Positions 40,293 to 51,996 of a DNA stretch of 64,000 bases are shown in pieces. Position 1 is the stretch's first letter. Every line of letters begins with the position of its first letter. The DNA comes from Fulvia fulva (taxonomy: Eukaryota; Ascomycota; Dothideomycetes; Mycosphaerellales; Mycosphaerellaceae). Location of the stretch: contig NC_063012.1 of assembly GCF_020509005.1 (NCBI RefSeq), positions 8,060,001 to 8,124,000 on the forward strand, written 5' to 3'. The notes under the pieces are model-generated. The model was given only the letters and a program-made list of their open reading frames with translations, made no database searches and was not told the origin of the DNA. Both the position numbers and the translations under genes were made by a program.

Positions 40293-43200
40293 AGCCGGCA
40301 GCTGAGAACGCTGTCTTCTAGTTGTTTCGTCGAGACAAATGGTGTGGTGATGTATGTCGGGGCTTGATCATCGTCTCATTGGGCTCGTCTGCTTGCTCAA
40401 ATGCTGCTCTTTCTTGACTATTATCCACCGCGCCGCTCAATAGACCTGAGTCGCGGGCCTGAGGCTGCCAGATTGACTCCGTGTCCGGAGGTGAGGACGC
40501 CGGCGATGCTGAAGTGAAGCTGGGTGGTGCTCGGTAGTGAGGGCGGCGACTGGACGATGTTGCAGGTATAACGGCTGCCTTCTACATTCAGTCAGTCTCT
40601 CACTGTGTAATTGTTCGACGCGACGATAGCAGGCAGTATGGGCGTTGTATGTGCAAGACTCGAGGACGTTTGGCGATTTGCATGTGAAGAGGCATGTGAT
40701 TCGGGTCGGGGGAGAGGATCCGTGCGTCTGCGCGGCAATCTTTCCGAGCCTAACAAACTCAATCCCCTCAACACACACTCCTTCAGCAGCAGGTCTTCGT
40801 CACTTTCTAGACACATTTCGGCCGGACAGTATCGTGACATGACTTGGTGAATCGCAGAATACAGCTCACGGCTCCCGGCTCTCTGGAGGCGAGCCGCCAC
40901 ATACGGCCATAAAACAAAGATACATGCTCGGATCTCGAGTTACTGAACCGGATCATAGACGAAGCCTGGACAATATCGCCCTCTCATCGCTCATAACGCT
41001 GCTTGGGCCTTCTACTTCTGCTCTCTAAATCTATACTTCCATGCTGCCGCGCTATACATGGCGACATAATTCTACACCACGACCCAACGTAGCTGGGAGA
41101 CGTTCAAGCCGTTCTGGATGGCATCATCAGACGGTGCGGCCCACAATCATGCACCAAGGCTATAGCGATAGCAATTATGCGTCCACCTCTTACTGATTGC
41201 TCTACGGCTTCAGCGAGGATGTTGTGAACGGCAAGAGGCCGGTTTGGAGCTTTTCACGTCGTATCTATCTTGTTTGAAAGCCCTACGACGACTCAAAGCC
41301 TCAAGCAGTTCGCAAACGACTAGGAACCGACGCCTACTGCGCCGTGTCTTGCAGGACGCTCTGAGAAGTTCCATGTCAAAAGTGTTGTTTGACACTCCGG
41401 CTACAGCCAGGAAAGGTACTGAATGGCGTGTCTCGACCGTGCACCTGAATCGACCGAGCGAAGGCTTGTATCAGCGTCTGATATGGGCGATTGCTACAGC
41501 AATCCAACATGGGCCACTGATACGCCACCATAATCCAAGTCATATCTGTGCGAGCTTGCCAGGATGAGCACATTTTTGACAGATTAATGCTGCCTATACC
41601 TCACGCAGCAGCACTTTCACTGACATCACGTATTTGTAGGCCAGAAGTCCGCATGCAGCTTCTCGTCGCTCCATTTGGAGGCATGAAGGCGAGTAACTTC
41701 TGAGAGTGCGCAATTAACATCAGTCATTCCTCGATGCCAAAGACTGAGCGGCTCTTGTCATGCACTCGACGCGGGATGCGATTGTGATTTGCTGTCCGAG
41801 GATGAAGTGGCACGACTTACCAACCACTCCTGCTCGTGTCGAGAACGTCGTCCTGCCTGTTAGCCCTGGGCACGATACATCTGGCACAGTTGCTACCCTG
41901 TAAGTAACACCAATCGTGGCGAACAATGACAATGGCTCCAAGTATCCATAGGTGGAGAAGTCCTCGCCGGTACCTGGACAAAACATCGCCTCGCATGTCG
42001 TGAAGGCTTACTGCTTTCGCAGTCTGTCGATGCAACTCATCGTGGAAGGCAATATCCAGCAGAACAACGCCACAAGTGAACCAAGAACCGGGATGAAACT
42101 TTCCAGCCTGCCACTGACACCAGCCGGTTTGGAGAATCCAGGAATTCGTCAGTTCGATAAATCGTCCATAGGGCCGGCGTGTACACCAACAAGCTTAAAT
42201 ACATCTCCTTCCTTACAGAGCTCATTTTGCACATGTCGATGGCCCGAGTCGATCGACACCAGTAGAGGAAACCCTGCCCTCAATCGTCCGGGAACATTCC
42301 TAGAGGGTTCTGACCACGGCGACATATATTTGCCAAGCCAGGGGACCTGGCCAATTCCATTCTGATTCCTGCGGCGCGGCCGTCATGTTCCAAGGATGAC
42401 CTGGACCGGAGACGTAAATGCTCTTTGGATAATGGTTGATATACCACCGCGAATTCTGAGCTCGCGGTACGGAAACAAAAACCGGTACACGTCAGCTGAA
42501 TGCCCTCTCACGGCTAAGTCATGGACCAGTCCTCGAGACCAAATTCAAAGGCTAATCAAGCACCCACGACGCGACCAGATCATCAGCTCGATCCACGAGG
42601 GGAAGATCAAGACATATGGATTCCTCGGTGGTACTGTGTAATTGGGGACCGGGCAAGCTGCAGGCACCAACGGCATCAGAAGAAAGGGCGACCAGGATGA
42701 GCACCGCGAGGACAGGTTCCAGACACGAGGCAGATCCAATAACTTGACTCGATCCGCAGACAATGGTCGTCATCAGGAAAGATGTCGCAATGCCATGGTG
42801 GGGGTGTTGAAGTATAAGTCGTCCCCTTGCTTATTACCAGAGCAGTGAGCAAACAAAATCATCAACTGGGTTCTCGTGGTGTTACATACCGATTCCGATG
42901 GAATTTGCGGCACCTTTGCACGTTGACCATGTTGCAGTGGCAGACAGGAGCTGCTGGTAGGGAAAGTCAGAACAAGAGAAAGAAGGCAAGACTTGAAGTT
43001 AATAGGTACCTGAGGTACCAAGAACATGAATCTCGATAAACAACAGTAGAGTCAGCTTGCGCTTCGATTATATATGCACGAATATTTCGACTTCTCTACC
43101 TCATCAGACGTGTCAATCATACCACTGATCTCGTGACACATCGCCGAAGCATGGGTGGCAATTTGCCCCAGCTCATTCGCCCTCCGCTTCGCCTCACTCT

Positions 43201-43508
43201 TTGCCGTGCCGCCTACTCTCAACGACGATCCTGGGCAAGCTATCTCGACTATCTGGCAACCATACCACGACACCTTCTCGCCTCACGGTTCTGCAGGTGC
43301 GCAGGCGTAATGCGTTCTCGCAATGTTCGACTAAGTTTCGTGTTCGGGGAGACAGGCGTGTCGTGGCCTTGGCAGTTTTTGGCACCAGCTCAGCTGTCCA
43401 TTGGCCATGCCGAATGCAGAATCTCAACCTCACAAATGACACTTGCTAGCCATCTTTACCGAAGGGTGGATGACTACTTTACACGCTGGGTTGAGGTCCC
43501 AGCTGTTT
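40293..43508. other. gene-poor region, 3.2 kb
   Basis: Left part (to about 40900) is probably the long 5' region of the bHLH gene. The rest has several short protein-like islands without a coherent model: plus 41650-41700 (VRMQLLVAPFGGMKA), plus 41773-41899 ending at a GTAAGT, plus about 42520-42641 (QRLIKHPRRDQIISS...), and minus 42773-42552, a 73-codon frame with a hydrophobic leader (PVLAVLILVALSSDAVGA). These may be remnants of one or two decayed genes or small lineage-specific genes. No tRNA or transposon ends were recognised. Confidence 0.45.
42552..42773 (-). CDS. possible small secreted peptide, 73 aa
   Basis: A 73-codon ATG frame with a hydrophobic segment (VLAVLILVALSSDAVGA) that could be a signal peptide, followed by about 38 polar residues. 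There is no family match in my knowledge, few Cys, and the opposite strand also has an open frame here. Weak. Confidence 0.15.
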   Translation of the reverse strand: MTTIVCGSSQVIGSASCLEPVLAVLILVALSSDAVGACSLPGPQLHSTTEESICLDLPLVDRADDLVASWVLD

Positions 43509-45716
43509 TCAGCCCTCGCCAGCTTCAAGTTCAGCAATGCGAGCCTCCCATTCCGGTACAGCTCGGAGCTGCAGATCAAGCTCGTCCTTCTCATCTTCAA
43601 GTTGCAGCCTCGTCTCGGCATCCAGGGCGGTAAATACGTACCCACCTTGACCATCGAATTGCAGGATCCAGCCATGGTATCTCCAGAGTGATCTTCGGTG
43701 TGATACGGTCATCAGGGTAATCCCTAGACGTTTCGCCTCATCATACATGGTGCGTTCCACTTCTGGGGTCAACGATGAGGTGCATTCGTCCAGGATGGCA
43801 TATTTCGGCCTGTGATAGAATAGTCGGGCGGCTGCAATCCGCTGCTGGAAGCCAGTACTCAAAGCATCAGCCCATTCGTTCTCCACATCAAGTACGCCTC
43901 GATCTGCTTGTTTTGCCGTGCGGCGATCCGCGGGACTACTAGCTGCGCTTGCGTCCATGTTCGATGCCTTCGGGCTGGCTTGCTCGAGTAGAGAGTCCAG
44001 CCCGAGTGTCCTCATGATTTCGATCAAATCTTTGTCCGTGACACCCTTCGCGCGCATGTCCAACAGGTTGTCTGGATACAGCACCTGCTGCCGAAGCGTA
44101 CCTTTGCTCAGGTAGGGACGTTGAGGAATGTAGAAAATGTCCTCACTTGGTGGCTTGCGTACTTTGCCGCCGTACACTGGCCACAATCCACCCAGAATCC
44201 GGAACAGACTACTCTTACCACATCCATTGGGTCCTACGATGAGCAAATGGTCACCAGTGCCAATGTGGAAGGACAGTTCCCGGACCAGGATATCACCATT
44301 GGGTGACACGATCGGAACGTCTTCAAATTTGATGTCCTCGCTTTCTACCAGCTCACCTCGACCAGCCAGAACAGCCGCATTCGCTTCCGTGGATGCCGAG
44401 GACACTAGTGCCTTCTCGAAGTGTCCTCTCTGAATGTCCCTGATCACATCAAGCAACATGCTGACGCGCGATGTATAGCCAGCAAGCTCCGATATCTCCT
44501 TGTATGAGAACATCAATCGCCCGAATGCATCGCTCGAGGACATCAACAGCCGTCTGTTGGTGACGAATGCCTCGGTCCTGTATCCTGTACTGGTACCGCC
44601 TGGTAGAGCACCAGGTAACTTGTAGAAGACCGGCACTGAGCAGAGCAGTAGACCAAGTGCGCCCCAAAAGTACTTCACCACAAACTCCTCCATGATGCCA
44701 TGATACAGTCTCCTGCGAAGGATTCGATTCACGTGCTTGATGAGCGTGAAGTATCCTTTATCGACCGTATCCTTCTCTGCTTCATGCCCGTCATACAAAG
44801 CGATCTCTTCACTGTAGTCGATCAGACGCGAGTGCTGTGCTCTAAATTCCCCCTCCAGTCTGGCTTCCTCGGCAACGTAGCGACCGAAGGGAGGAGTGAG
44901 TGCTCTCATTAATGAAGCGCTGATCTGGACTATCAAGCTCATTGAGAACAAGCCTTCCCCGCCCACGCTTCTCGACAAGCTCCAATTGTAGATGACCAGA
45001 TCCAGGACTGGCTTCGACAAGCTGGAGTAGAGCTCTGCCAGGCTGTTCGAAAACTTGGTCACGTCCACAGTGATCAGTTGATCGGCATTCTTAATCCTGT
45101 CATCCAGAGCCGACAGCGTATAGAATGTCATATTTCCCAGATACTGGTTGTGAATGTGGTTCGTAAGTCGAGATCGATACGCCAGGCTCAGGCTGGTCTG
45201 GTGATATGCGAGCATCGAATTCGTGAAAGTGGCGGGCACTGCTACCAGCATCCACCAAACAAGACCTTTCGAGAATTCTTTGCCCTTGCCTCTCACGAGA
45301 GCGCTGACGAGTCGTCCATCCAGCTCCGCAACGTATAGGCTGATCAACGTACGGAGGACCAGGAACACCGAGTGGCTCAGCAACAGGCGGGCCTCCTTGC
45401 TCTTGAACGACGGTATGCATATTTTGAGCAAGCGGCCAAGGTTGCGAAAGAACTCGGCGTTGAGCTCGACCTTCTTTTTGCTGTTATCTCCTCTCCCTAG
45501 GCCTTTCCGCCGGTTCTCCGCCGCTCTGGCAGCAGCCGCTTTCTGCTCTTTGATGGCACCTCGGATGCGAGAGATGAGCGCGAAGAGTAGCGCGACATAG
45601 ACGGTCCGTGAGATGCGTGTGCGGTGCCTCACGTATAACGACGTAAGATCGGCCAACAGCTGCTTCAACGAGCGCTTCGAGACGGCCACGGTGAGGGCGG
45701 CGGGATGTGACGACAT
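43509..45716 (-). CDS. peroxisomal ABC half-transporter, ABCD (ALDP/PXA) family, 735 aa
   Basis: Half-size ABC exporter fold expected to bring long-chain acyl-CoA into peroxisomes for beta-oxidation as a dimer. The N-terminal membrane domain has the family EAA-like loop ([30 protein letters not shown]). The nucleotide domain has Walker [10 protein letters not shown] (about 493), the ABCD-specific [10 protein letters not shown], signature LSTGFQQR (about 619), Walker B YAILDE, and switch His in MTVSHR. The signature departs from LSGGQ, as in other fungal members with LSVGxQQR. I start at ATG 45716 ([12 protein letters not shown]); a frame to 45782 exists but begins with a non-conserved leader. 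It ends with a Leu/Glu coiled tail. Confidence 0.93.
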   Translation of the reverse strand: MSSHPAALTVAVSKRSLKQLLADLTSLYVRHRTRISRTVYVALLFALISRIRGAIKEQKAAAARAAENRRKGLGRGDNSKKKVELNAEFFRNLGRLLKICIPSFKSKEARLLLSHSVFLVLRTLISLYVAELDGRLVSALVRGKGKEFSKGLVWWMLVAVPATFTNSMLAYHQTSLSLAYRSRLTNHIHNQYLGNMTFYTLSALDDRIKNADQLITVDVTKFSNSLAELYSSLSKPVLDLVIYNWSLSRSVGGEGLFSMSLIVQISASLMRALTPPFGRYVAEEARLEGEFRAQHSRLIDYSEEIALYDGHEAEKDTVDKGYFTLIKHVNRILRRRLYHGIMEEFVVKYFWGALGLLLCSVPVFYKLPGALPGGTSTGYRTEAFVTNRRLLMSSSDAFGRLMFSYKEISELAGYTSRVSMLLDVIRDIQRGHFEKALVSSASTEANAAVLAGRGELVESEDIKFEDVPIVSPNGDILVRELSFHIGTGDHLLIVGPNGCGKSSLFRILGGLWPVYGGKVRKPPSEDIFYIPQRPYLSKGTLRQQVLYPDNLLDMRAKGVTDKDLIEIMRTLGLDSLLEQASPKASNMDASAASSPADRRTAKQADRGVLDVENEWADALSTGFQQRIAAARLFYHRPKYAILDECTSSLTPEVERTMYDEAKRLGITLMTVSHRRSLWRYHGWILQFDGQGGYVFTALDAETRLQLEDEKDELDLQLRAVPEWEARIAELEAGEG

Positions 45717-46635
45717 CGTGTTCAGGCTACAGACTGCAATGTGTAAGAGAAATGCTACAAAGGTGTCGCCAGCGAGGTGCAAGCGTCAGGCTCAGCGGTT
45801 GAGATCGCGTCACATGCGAGCAAAGGAATGCAAGGAAGTGTTTCCTTTCACATGAACGCGACACGGTCCAACCTCGGAGTCGGATGTCGGAGCCCCCGGG
45901 AAAGCGTGGCTGCACGTGCCCAGGTGGTCCAAGACGGGATGTAGAAACAGACCAACGGGTAGGAAAGCCTCCTTATAGAAGGTCTTAATAGATCACTTTC
46001 TTCCTTAGTATAGTAATAGTTAAGCAGCACAGGCTCTACGAAGTGCTACCGACGCCTTCAACGCCATGCATGTGGTCGAAGCAAAATACATGACTGCGCT
46101 TTGCATACTATGTTGCTGGCTAACCAGCCCTTTTGTTCCACTGGTGAGCAAACACTGGTGAGCAAGAGGTAGTCGGAATCTTGCATGGGGCATCGTCCAA
46201 TTTGTCCCAAGTTGTGGGAAGTTGCCTGAGATGCGCGATCGTGAACCTGAATTTGGCTTTTATTGACGGGCAATGTGCTTGGAGAGCATGCTTGTCGGGG
46301 TGCTTGCGATGCAGTAGTCATAGAATCCTGCTGCGATCACACGTTCATCCACATCCTGAGCGACTTCTCGCTTGTATATGCAGGCGGTGCTTCAGACCGC
46401 TGCCCAGATTTGGAGCTGCAGGGACCTACTGATAATGCGGCCTCGATACCTGAACAGCGACTTGAATTGCTCCGGTCATGAGTGTGTCACGGCTGGGTAT
46501 GCCCTGCCGGCAGTCCTGAGGCCGGTCGCCTGTTCGCGCATTCGGCGCCGTCAATATGGAGGAGACTAGGCTCATCAACATTGACCAGCGATATCCCATT
46601 GATGAGGGCAGTTCTCGAGGATGTCCTGATGACGT
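45717..46635. other. intergenic, about 920 bp
   Basis: Promoter of the ABC gene (right-adjacent, since it is on the minus strand) and 3' flank of BUD32. A short TA-rich patch (about 45985-46025) recalls the RIP-like composition seen at 3.9 kb. No gene was supported. Confidence 0.4.
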
Positions 46636-47370
46636 TCATCCAATCATGCTCTTCTTCCTCCCCCTCATTCTGACATCCTCCAACCTTCTCAACGCCATCT
46701 TAGCACCCTTATAGCTCGTACCATACTCCTTCAGCACTTCCTCAAACATGCCCTCCTCCTTCGGATGTGTCGAGCCAAAAGCACGTTCCAGCACATACAA
46801 GTCCACCGCCCGATCCTCCTCTTGCTGAGCCTGCGTTGCGAGCCCAAAGTCAATGAGCACAATCTCGCCTTCCAAGCTCTTTGATGCATGGGCTCCACCC
46901 GCGCGCAGCATCATATTGCTCGTGGTCAGATCACCATGTATCACACCTACAGAATGCAACTTCCCAACAGCCGCTCCAATTCTCTCCATCAATACCTTCA
47001 AGCCCTCCTCATCTGCCAGATCCCGCTGTTGGATCGCCTCTTTCACCATTCTACCATCGATCCACTCACTGACTAGCCAGCCATTCTCCCAATCCAAGCC
47101 GAGGATTGCAGGCACACTCACGCCATCTTTTTTGCACTTGACCAAGACTCGTGATTCGGCCAGGATTCGCTGTCGCGTCAAACGCTTATCCAGAGTGGGA
47201 TGCCTCCATTGCTTCTTCGGTCGGACCTTCAATGCCGCGGGAAAATCTGAGGTGAGGAAGGTGGTCTTGTAGAGTAGTGCTTCCGCGCCTTGTGTAATGA
47301 GCTCGAAGGACTCCAACGAGTTGTTGAACGGAATCGGTAGCTCATGCTTCACTTGCACGAGAGCTGTCAT
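46636..47370 (-). CDS. BUD32: BUD32 / PRPK kinase of the KEOPS complex, 244 aa
   Basis: Small atypical kinase/ATPase that works with Kae1, Cgi121 and Gon7/Pcc1 to make t6A37 in tRNAs and affects telomeres. The P-loop-like ITQGAEALLYKT (24-36), Lys48 in AALKVRPKKQWRHP, the catalytic loop HGDLTTSN (145-152) and DFGLA (174-178) are all present. The C-terminal RMRGRKKSMIG is the conserved basic tail needed for KEOPS function. Intronless. Length equals that of the family. Confident call. Confidence 0.98.
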   Translation of the reverse strand: MTALVQVKHELPIPFNNSLESFELITQGAEALLYKTTFLTSDFPAALKVRPKKQWRHPTLDKRLTRQRILAESRVLVKCKKDGVSVPAILGLDWENGWLVSEWIDGRMVKEAIQQRDLADEEGLKVLMERIGAAVGKLHSVGVIHGDLTTSNMMLRAGGAHASKSLEGEIVLIDFGLATQAQQEEDRAVDLYVLERAFGSTHPKEEGMFEEVLKEYGTSYKGAKMALRRLEDVRMRGRKKSMIG

Positions 47371-47900
47371 GGCCGCGACGTTGATTGCATCAATGGCTGC
47401 ATGTACAGGGAGACGCAGTGGTTCCGAAAACCGATGATGTGAGAGCCAGTGTCATTTTGGCGGATGAAAGTTGTCGCGTCTTGGCAGGTCATGAGCGATA
47501 TCGGTATGCCTTCAGCATGTGAAAGTAGACGGCAAGCACAGCGTCTTTGAATGTCGAGGCGCTTCCTCTACTGCCCCATGTTGAACGGGAACGACTATCC
47601 GCCAGTAGTAGAGTCTCTACTGTAATTTTCGAAGTTGGGCACGACGTTCGTGCGTCGAGGACGCGGTACACTTCAAGCAGAGAGGGCTTCTCATAGTTCA
47701 TGCCAGCTAAATCAAGAGCTCCCAGACTGAGCTTGCGTGCTTGAAAGACACATGGGTATCGTAGTATACACAGCAAAACATCCCACAACTCCAAAACACC
47801 ACCCCAGTCGTGCCCACCTTGGCTCACGCGGTCTACAGGTCGTTGCATTGCAACCCATCCGCCGTAACACCACCCTCTTTGTAGACAATAGCGCAGCAGT
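47371..47900. other. intergenic, 530 bp
   Basis: Promoter of BUD32 and 3' flank of the Ser-rich gene. A minus-strand 190-codon frame (47489-48061) covers it but overlaps the Ser-rich coding sequence in another phase and shows no domain; I treat it as chance. Confidence 0.4.
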
Positions 47901-49440
47901 TCAATCTTCATAGATAGTCTCCAGGTCCAAGTCGCCCCTTCGCTCACCTCCACAGACCGACCACCGCTTCCTCTCGCGACTGCTGCCCCTTCCGAAGCCA
48001 AACCCACGCGGCATATCGAGGCTGCTCCTTCGCCTGGGCTCGTCATCCATATCTTCACCACGCTCAGCTCGTTCCTGCCTCTCGGCAGCCAGCTTCAGTC
48101 TCTCGATCCGTTCTGTTTCGACAGCCTCACTCTCAAGATCTGGCGCATCCTCAATAGTGTCCAGGGAACTGATCGATGGTGAACGGGATCGTTGTGAGGT
48201 TGGCGTCGATGGTATGCTGCTGAATGAAGAACTGCTCGCGTAGTGGTGTAGTGATGGATGCGTTTCGTTGTATCGTTGCGGCGCCAAAGAAGGCGAGTTA
48301 GATCCGGAAGCCGCGTTGATCAGGGTGTTCTGCTCGACGAGGACGGATGGGAAGGACGACGGGGGACCGGCTGCAGTCGAAGAATGTAATGGCGAAGCGG
48401 GCCGTCTGCGAAGAGAAGACGATCGCGAGAATGATGCCAGCGTAGATGCTGGCGGAGGTAGCTGCTGTCTTGGCGTTATATCGAGCTCGCTGTCTTCTTG
48501 AATCGACTGTATGGCAGTGCCACTTGTCGGTTCAAACCAGCTCGGAGACCGCGATGGAGGGTTGTAGGCCCCAAGCTCTTCCTGTTGCCTGAACGGCGAG
48601 CGCTGACGTGCGGAAGTCTTCATGGAACTTCCGGGTGGCAGAGAGAGCGCGGGAGGCGTGGAAAGCTCGAAAGTACGGGTTGTGGGAGTGTATATTGACG
48701 GACTCGAATGCGCTCTGGTCATCACGGGGGCACTAAGTGCCGCGCCACTCGAGCGTGACCGCAAGTGACTCCGTGAGAATGGTGATCTGTTCCGCTGGCC
48801 GCTCGTCGGTCTAGATGTGTATCCTTGCAAGGCAGCGGACGAGGGGTCGGTGGAACTGCGTGCGGCCTCGGGCCTCAGCTTCAGAGGTGGCAAGAGATGT
48901 GGGCGTGCCTGGGCGTCAGATCGAGTAGATGTATCTTCTGCGTCCATGGGAGAAGCTGCCTCGTCTTCATCGTCGCCAGCAGCCGGGGCTCCGAAGATGT
49001 GCGGGATGTCGTTGATTGTGACGGCCAGGCTGCTGACGTCCGGGCGACTCGAGCAAGCCATGATCCTGATCCTGGCAGTCGGCAGCGGAGCGCGGTCTTG
49101 CTGGCGACACTGCAACAGGGAGTCGAGTGTCGCCCATGTGTTGGCGTTGAACAGCTGGACGGTGGACCTGCCTATGGTGAGAGGCAAAGGACGCTGCAAT
49201 GGCGACTGCAGGAGAGAAGGCGTGAAGGACGAAGGACCCTCGAACGCGAGGTGTCTAGCCGCTTGAACTAGTGCTGCTGCTACTGCAGGCCCTTGACGAT
49301 CGCGACTCGGCCTTCCAGCGCCCGCTTCTGTTTGAAACAACGCAAATCTCCCACGCCCAGTGCTCACGTTAGCAGTGAACTACAACACCTCGACTTCGTA
49401 TCACATGCTCTGGCATCAGTCCGGCGATATTGCGCCACAT
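47901..49440 (-). CDS. Ser/Arg/Pro-rich protein of unknown function, about 492 aa
   Basis: The long frame 49327-47901 has no ATG before 49061. A first exon 49440-49389 (MWRNIAGLMPEHVIRSR) joins it in frame across a 61-bp intron with a GCTAAC branch and CAAACAG acceptor, though the GTGTTG donor is weak. A short N-terminal region looks folded (VAAALVQAARHLAFEG, STVQLFNANTWATLDSLLQC). The remainder is disordered with many SP/RS sites and a Leu/Glu/Arg helix near the end (ERIERLKLAAERQERAERG). No family is recognised. The alternative is a start at 49061 (387 aa). Confidence 0.65.
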
Positions 49441-49938
49441 TCACCACCGCCACTGTAATGCACATAACAAGAACACTGCGCGGCGGCTACCAGTGGAAGC
49501 ACCCTGTTGCAACTTGCAAGACCCAAGGACACCAGCAGAGTCAGCCATAAAGCTACCGGTGGGCGGGGAGCTGAGAAAAGCCAACGGCTGTAGCTTATCC
49601 ATATTTGGATCATGACAAAGTTCCGAACTTCCGACGTGTGCTAGAGCATCATGTGGTTTCCCAATTGTTCGTACTTGTGTTTGCTAAGGCCGCTTCTAGA
49701 CTTAGCGACCCATCGGTAATGCTGCAGCTGACAGCTTCATGTCAAGTATGGGTGACGAAGGTGTACAGCTGGAGATCCGGACAGCACCTTGCATAGGATC
49801 ATAGTGCGCTCGTGCGACATGCTCTCAATAGGGTCATTCCTTTGCGCGAAGCGCACGTAACGACAACAGAAGTACCTATGGGGTATCATAACTCCTCGAC
49901 CACACTGGAGACGTTCCTGGCATAGTGAAACCAGAAAG
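49441..49938. other. intergenic, about 500 bp
   Basis: Between the 5' end of the Ser-rich gene and the 3' end of REX3, both on the minus strand. No gene or repeat was seen. Confidence 0.4.
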
Positions 49939-51996
49939 CTAGTGACCATCCTCGGCCTCACTACTATCTGTGCTTGGTCGCTTCTTGCGCTTTGTTCCGT
50001 GCAATGCTTTCCCTACCATGTCCTTCGCATGCTGCTCAGCACTTGCCATTCCAGCTTCTTCAACGCTTGGCTTTCGAGGAGGCGGAGGCAGGAGCTGGTC
50101 ATTGACGATCGACCACCCTGAGCTTCTCAATTGCTTCCACTTCTCCCTGACCTTCACCCGTACTAGGTCTCCGGTTGCTACCGCATCCTCAAGGGAGTCG
50201 TGACCGCGCAACCCGCCCGTCTGAATCGCGCGTTGTAAGTAGCGCTGGCTCAGCATCTTGAGCCCGAACCGCATCGGAAGACCACGGGGATGAGGGTACA
50301 AGATCACAGTGTCGATAATAGTCGGATGGCAGAGCCTGACTGTGTTGAGGTCGTTATCGATGGCATGTCCGATAAGTGGTGTGGTCGGTGTGATGAAACC
50401 GCAGAGAAGCTCCCTGGCTCTCTGAGGACTGTCTACAATTGGTAAAGCCGGACTAGCGCCATCATCGCGTGGAGGCGGCGGAGGTGACGATAGCCACTGG
50501 TCGTAAGGTATGGCGTCGGCGAAGTGCTCAGGGAACACACCGCTAAACCTGCTGTTGAGGTCCATCACCGCTCCCAGTGGTCGAACAAGAATGTCCAGAA
50601 GAGGCTCTCCCGCTGGCCATGTCACAGCAGTCAATCTGATGAGCTCCAGTCCCATGGTTGTATGTCCCATCTCGCAATCGAACGTGACTGCATTCACCTT
50701 CTTATCCCGTCGATCTCGGGAAGGTGCTTCGTTCTCGGGCGTTTTGATGAAGGGCATTGTCGCCGCGAGACGTGCAGGACTGCTGGTCTTGAACACATGC
50801 TCCGGACTCTCTGTGCAACCTACTTCGCCCACGGCCGCGGTGCAGCACGGGAAATATGGCTGCTTATCGCCCGTCTCCTTGTCTGTTTTTGATCTCGGTG
50901 GGAACACTTTTCGATTCGGATGATGTCTGCAAGGCCCGTTTGAAGACAATCGTCCCTTCTCATCCCGATCAGGAAATATTTGGAAACGTGCCGTGCATCT
51001 GTCGCAGATCTCCCAATTCTGGCTGGCTTCTACAGCAGCAGCTGCTTCTGCAGCTTGCTCAATAGTTGGCGGTTCTGGCACGTAGCCGAATGCGGCCAGA
51101 GGCTTCTGATCAGCTACCAGCTGAGGCAAGATCAGGTGCTCTTGCTCAAGTGGCAAGCCTGTGTCGATGAGCTTTTCTCCCTTGATTGATGGCTTCGAAT
51201 CGGGAATGACAATCCTCGGCTTGAGGTCCTTGATCCAGTCTTCCACGGACATCTTCATCAGAGAGGCGATGCGTTGCTTGATGACATTGGTGTACACTTG
51301 AGGCTGGTGTGACACGACTTTCTCTTCCTCGCCCAATGCTAGCTTGATGAGCTGCTGCTCACTCAGGTGCAGGACGGCTTTGAAGTCCACATTGGCTGCC
51401 GCTGCCACTCTTGAATTGAGTTTGGCCATTTCCTGGTGCAGGCGCTTGAGGAACGCAGATCGCTTTGAGTGGCCGACAGGATCGTTCGCTATTAGCCGTG
51501 GGTTGAGAGTTTCGACTTTCTCGGAGTCTGGTCCTTTCACAATCACCTTGCCGGGTTCACTGTTTGCCGCGGAAGTACTATCGTGCTGTGACGTAGATCT
51601 CTTCGGCGGTGGAGAGACTGGAGGTGCAAGACTTGACGGAGGCTGTGCCTGAACCGCACCTGTCTTAGAGCCACGTGCATCTTCTCGTGACGATGTCTCA
51701 GGCGGCTTTGACTTCACGGCTGCCAATTGTTTGCGTATCAGATCAGCTCGACTAGGTGGCTTGTCCTGCAGGCGATCGTATGTGATCTTCCGCCGCTTCG
51801 CTGCGGGCTCCCGGAAGTCATGCGCAGATTGAGTCAGCCGGTCGATAGCCTTGTGTGTTGGCGCAGCCGAGAGTGTTGGCTGAGATGCTGCGACGTCGAC
51901 TCGCTCATCGTGTGCGTAGATGCAGCATGTCATGTCGCATTTCTCTCCCTTGGGACACGCAATCCCTTTGAAGAGGTTGGTGGTGGAGAAGACCAT
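49939..51996 (-). CDS. REX3: RNA exonuclease 3 (REX3, REXO1 family), 685 aa
   Basis: 3'-to-5' RNA exonuclease that trims RNase MRP RNA and other small RNAs. The N-terminus has a CCCH-like finger (CPKGEKCDMTCCIYAH) followed by a disordered basic region. A Cys/His group in the middle (CDRCTARFQIF...CRHHPNRK...CCTAAVGEVGC) looks like a second zinc site. The DEDDh exonuclease domain (about 435-610) has Exo I FDCEMG, Exo II GHAIDNDL and Exo III HDSLEDAVAT. All acidic catalytic residues are present. Intronless; Lys-rich C-terminus (KRKKRPS). Confidence 0.95.
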   Translation of the reverse strand: MVFSTTNLFKGIACPKGEKCDMTCCIYAHDERVDVAASQPTLSAAPTHKAIDRLTQSAHDFREPAAKRRKITYDRLQDKPPSRADLIRKQLAAVKSKPPETSSREDARGSKTGAVQAQPPSSLAPPVSPPPKRSTSQHDSTSAANSEPGKVIVKGPDSEKVETLNPRLIANDPVGHSKRSAFLKRLHQEMAKLNSRVAAAANVDFKAVLHLSEQQLIKLALGEEEKVVSHQPQVYTNVIKQRIASLMKMSVEDWIKDLKPRIVIPDSKPSIKGEKLIDTGLPLEQEHLILPQLVADQKPLAAFGYVPEPPTIEQAAEAAAAVEASQNWEICDRCTARFQIFPDRDEKGRLSSNGPCRHHPNRKVFPPRSKTDKETGDKQPYFPCCTAAVGEVGCTESPEHVFKTSSPARLAATMPFIKTPENEAPSRDRRDKKVNAVTFDCEMGHTTMGLELIRLTAVTWPAGEPLLDILVRPLGAVMDLNSRFSGVFPEHFADAIPYDQWLSSPPPPPRDDGASPALPIVDSPQRARELLCGFITPTTPLIGHAIDNDLNTVRLCHPTIIDTVILYPHPRGLPMRFGLKMLSQRYLQRAIQTGGLRGHDSLEDAVATGDLVRVKVREKWKQLRSSGWSIVNDQLLPPPPRKPSVEEAGMASAEQHAKDMVGKALHGTKRKKRPSTDSSEAEDGH

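Noticed and set aside
40592..40900. 102-codon minus-strand frame upstream of the bHLH gene
   Set aside because: Overlaps another open frame, has no domain and lies in the bHLH 5' region; an upstream ORF cannot be excluded but is not supported.
41776..42010. Possible alcohol-dehydrogenase-like fragment (PGHDTSGTVATL)
   Set aside because: The resemblance is short and breaks at once on either side; no nucleotide-binding motif follows.
47489..48061. 190-codon minus-strand frame
   Set aside because: It overlaps the Ser-rich coding sequence in another phase and has no recognisable domain.
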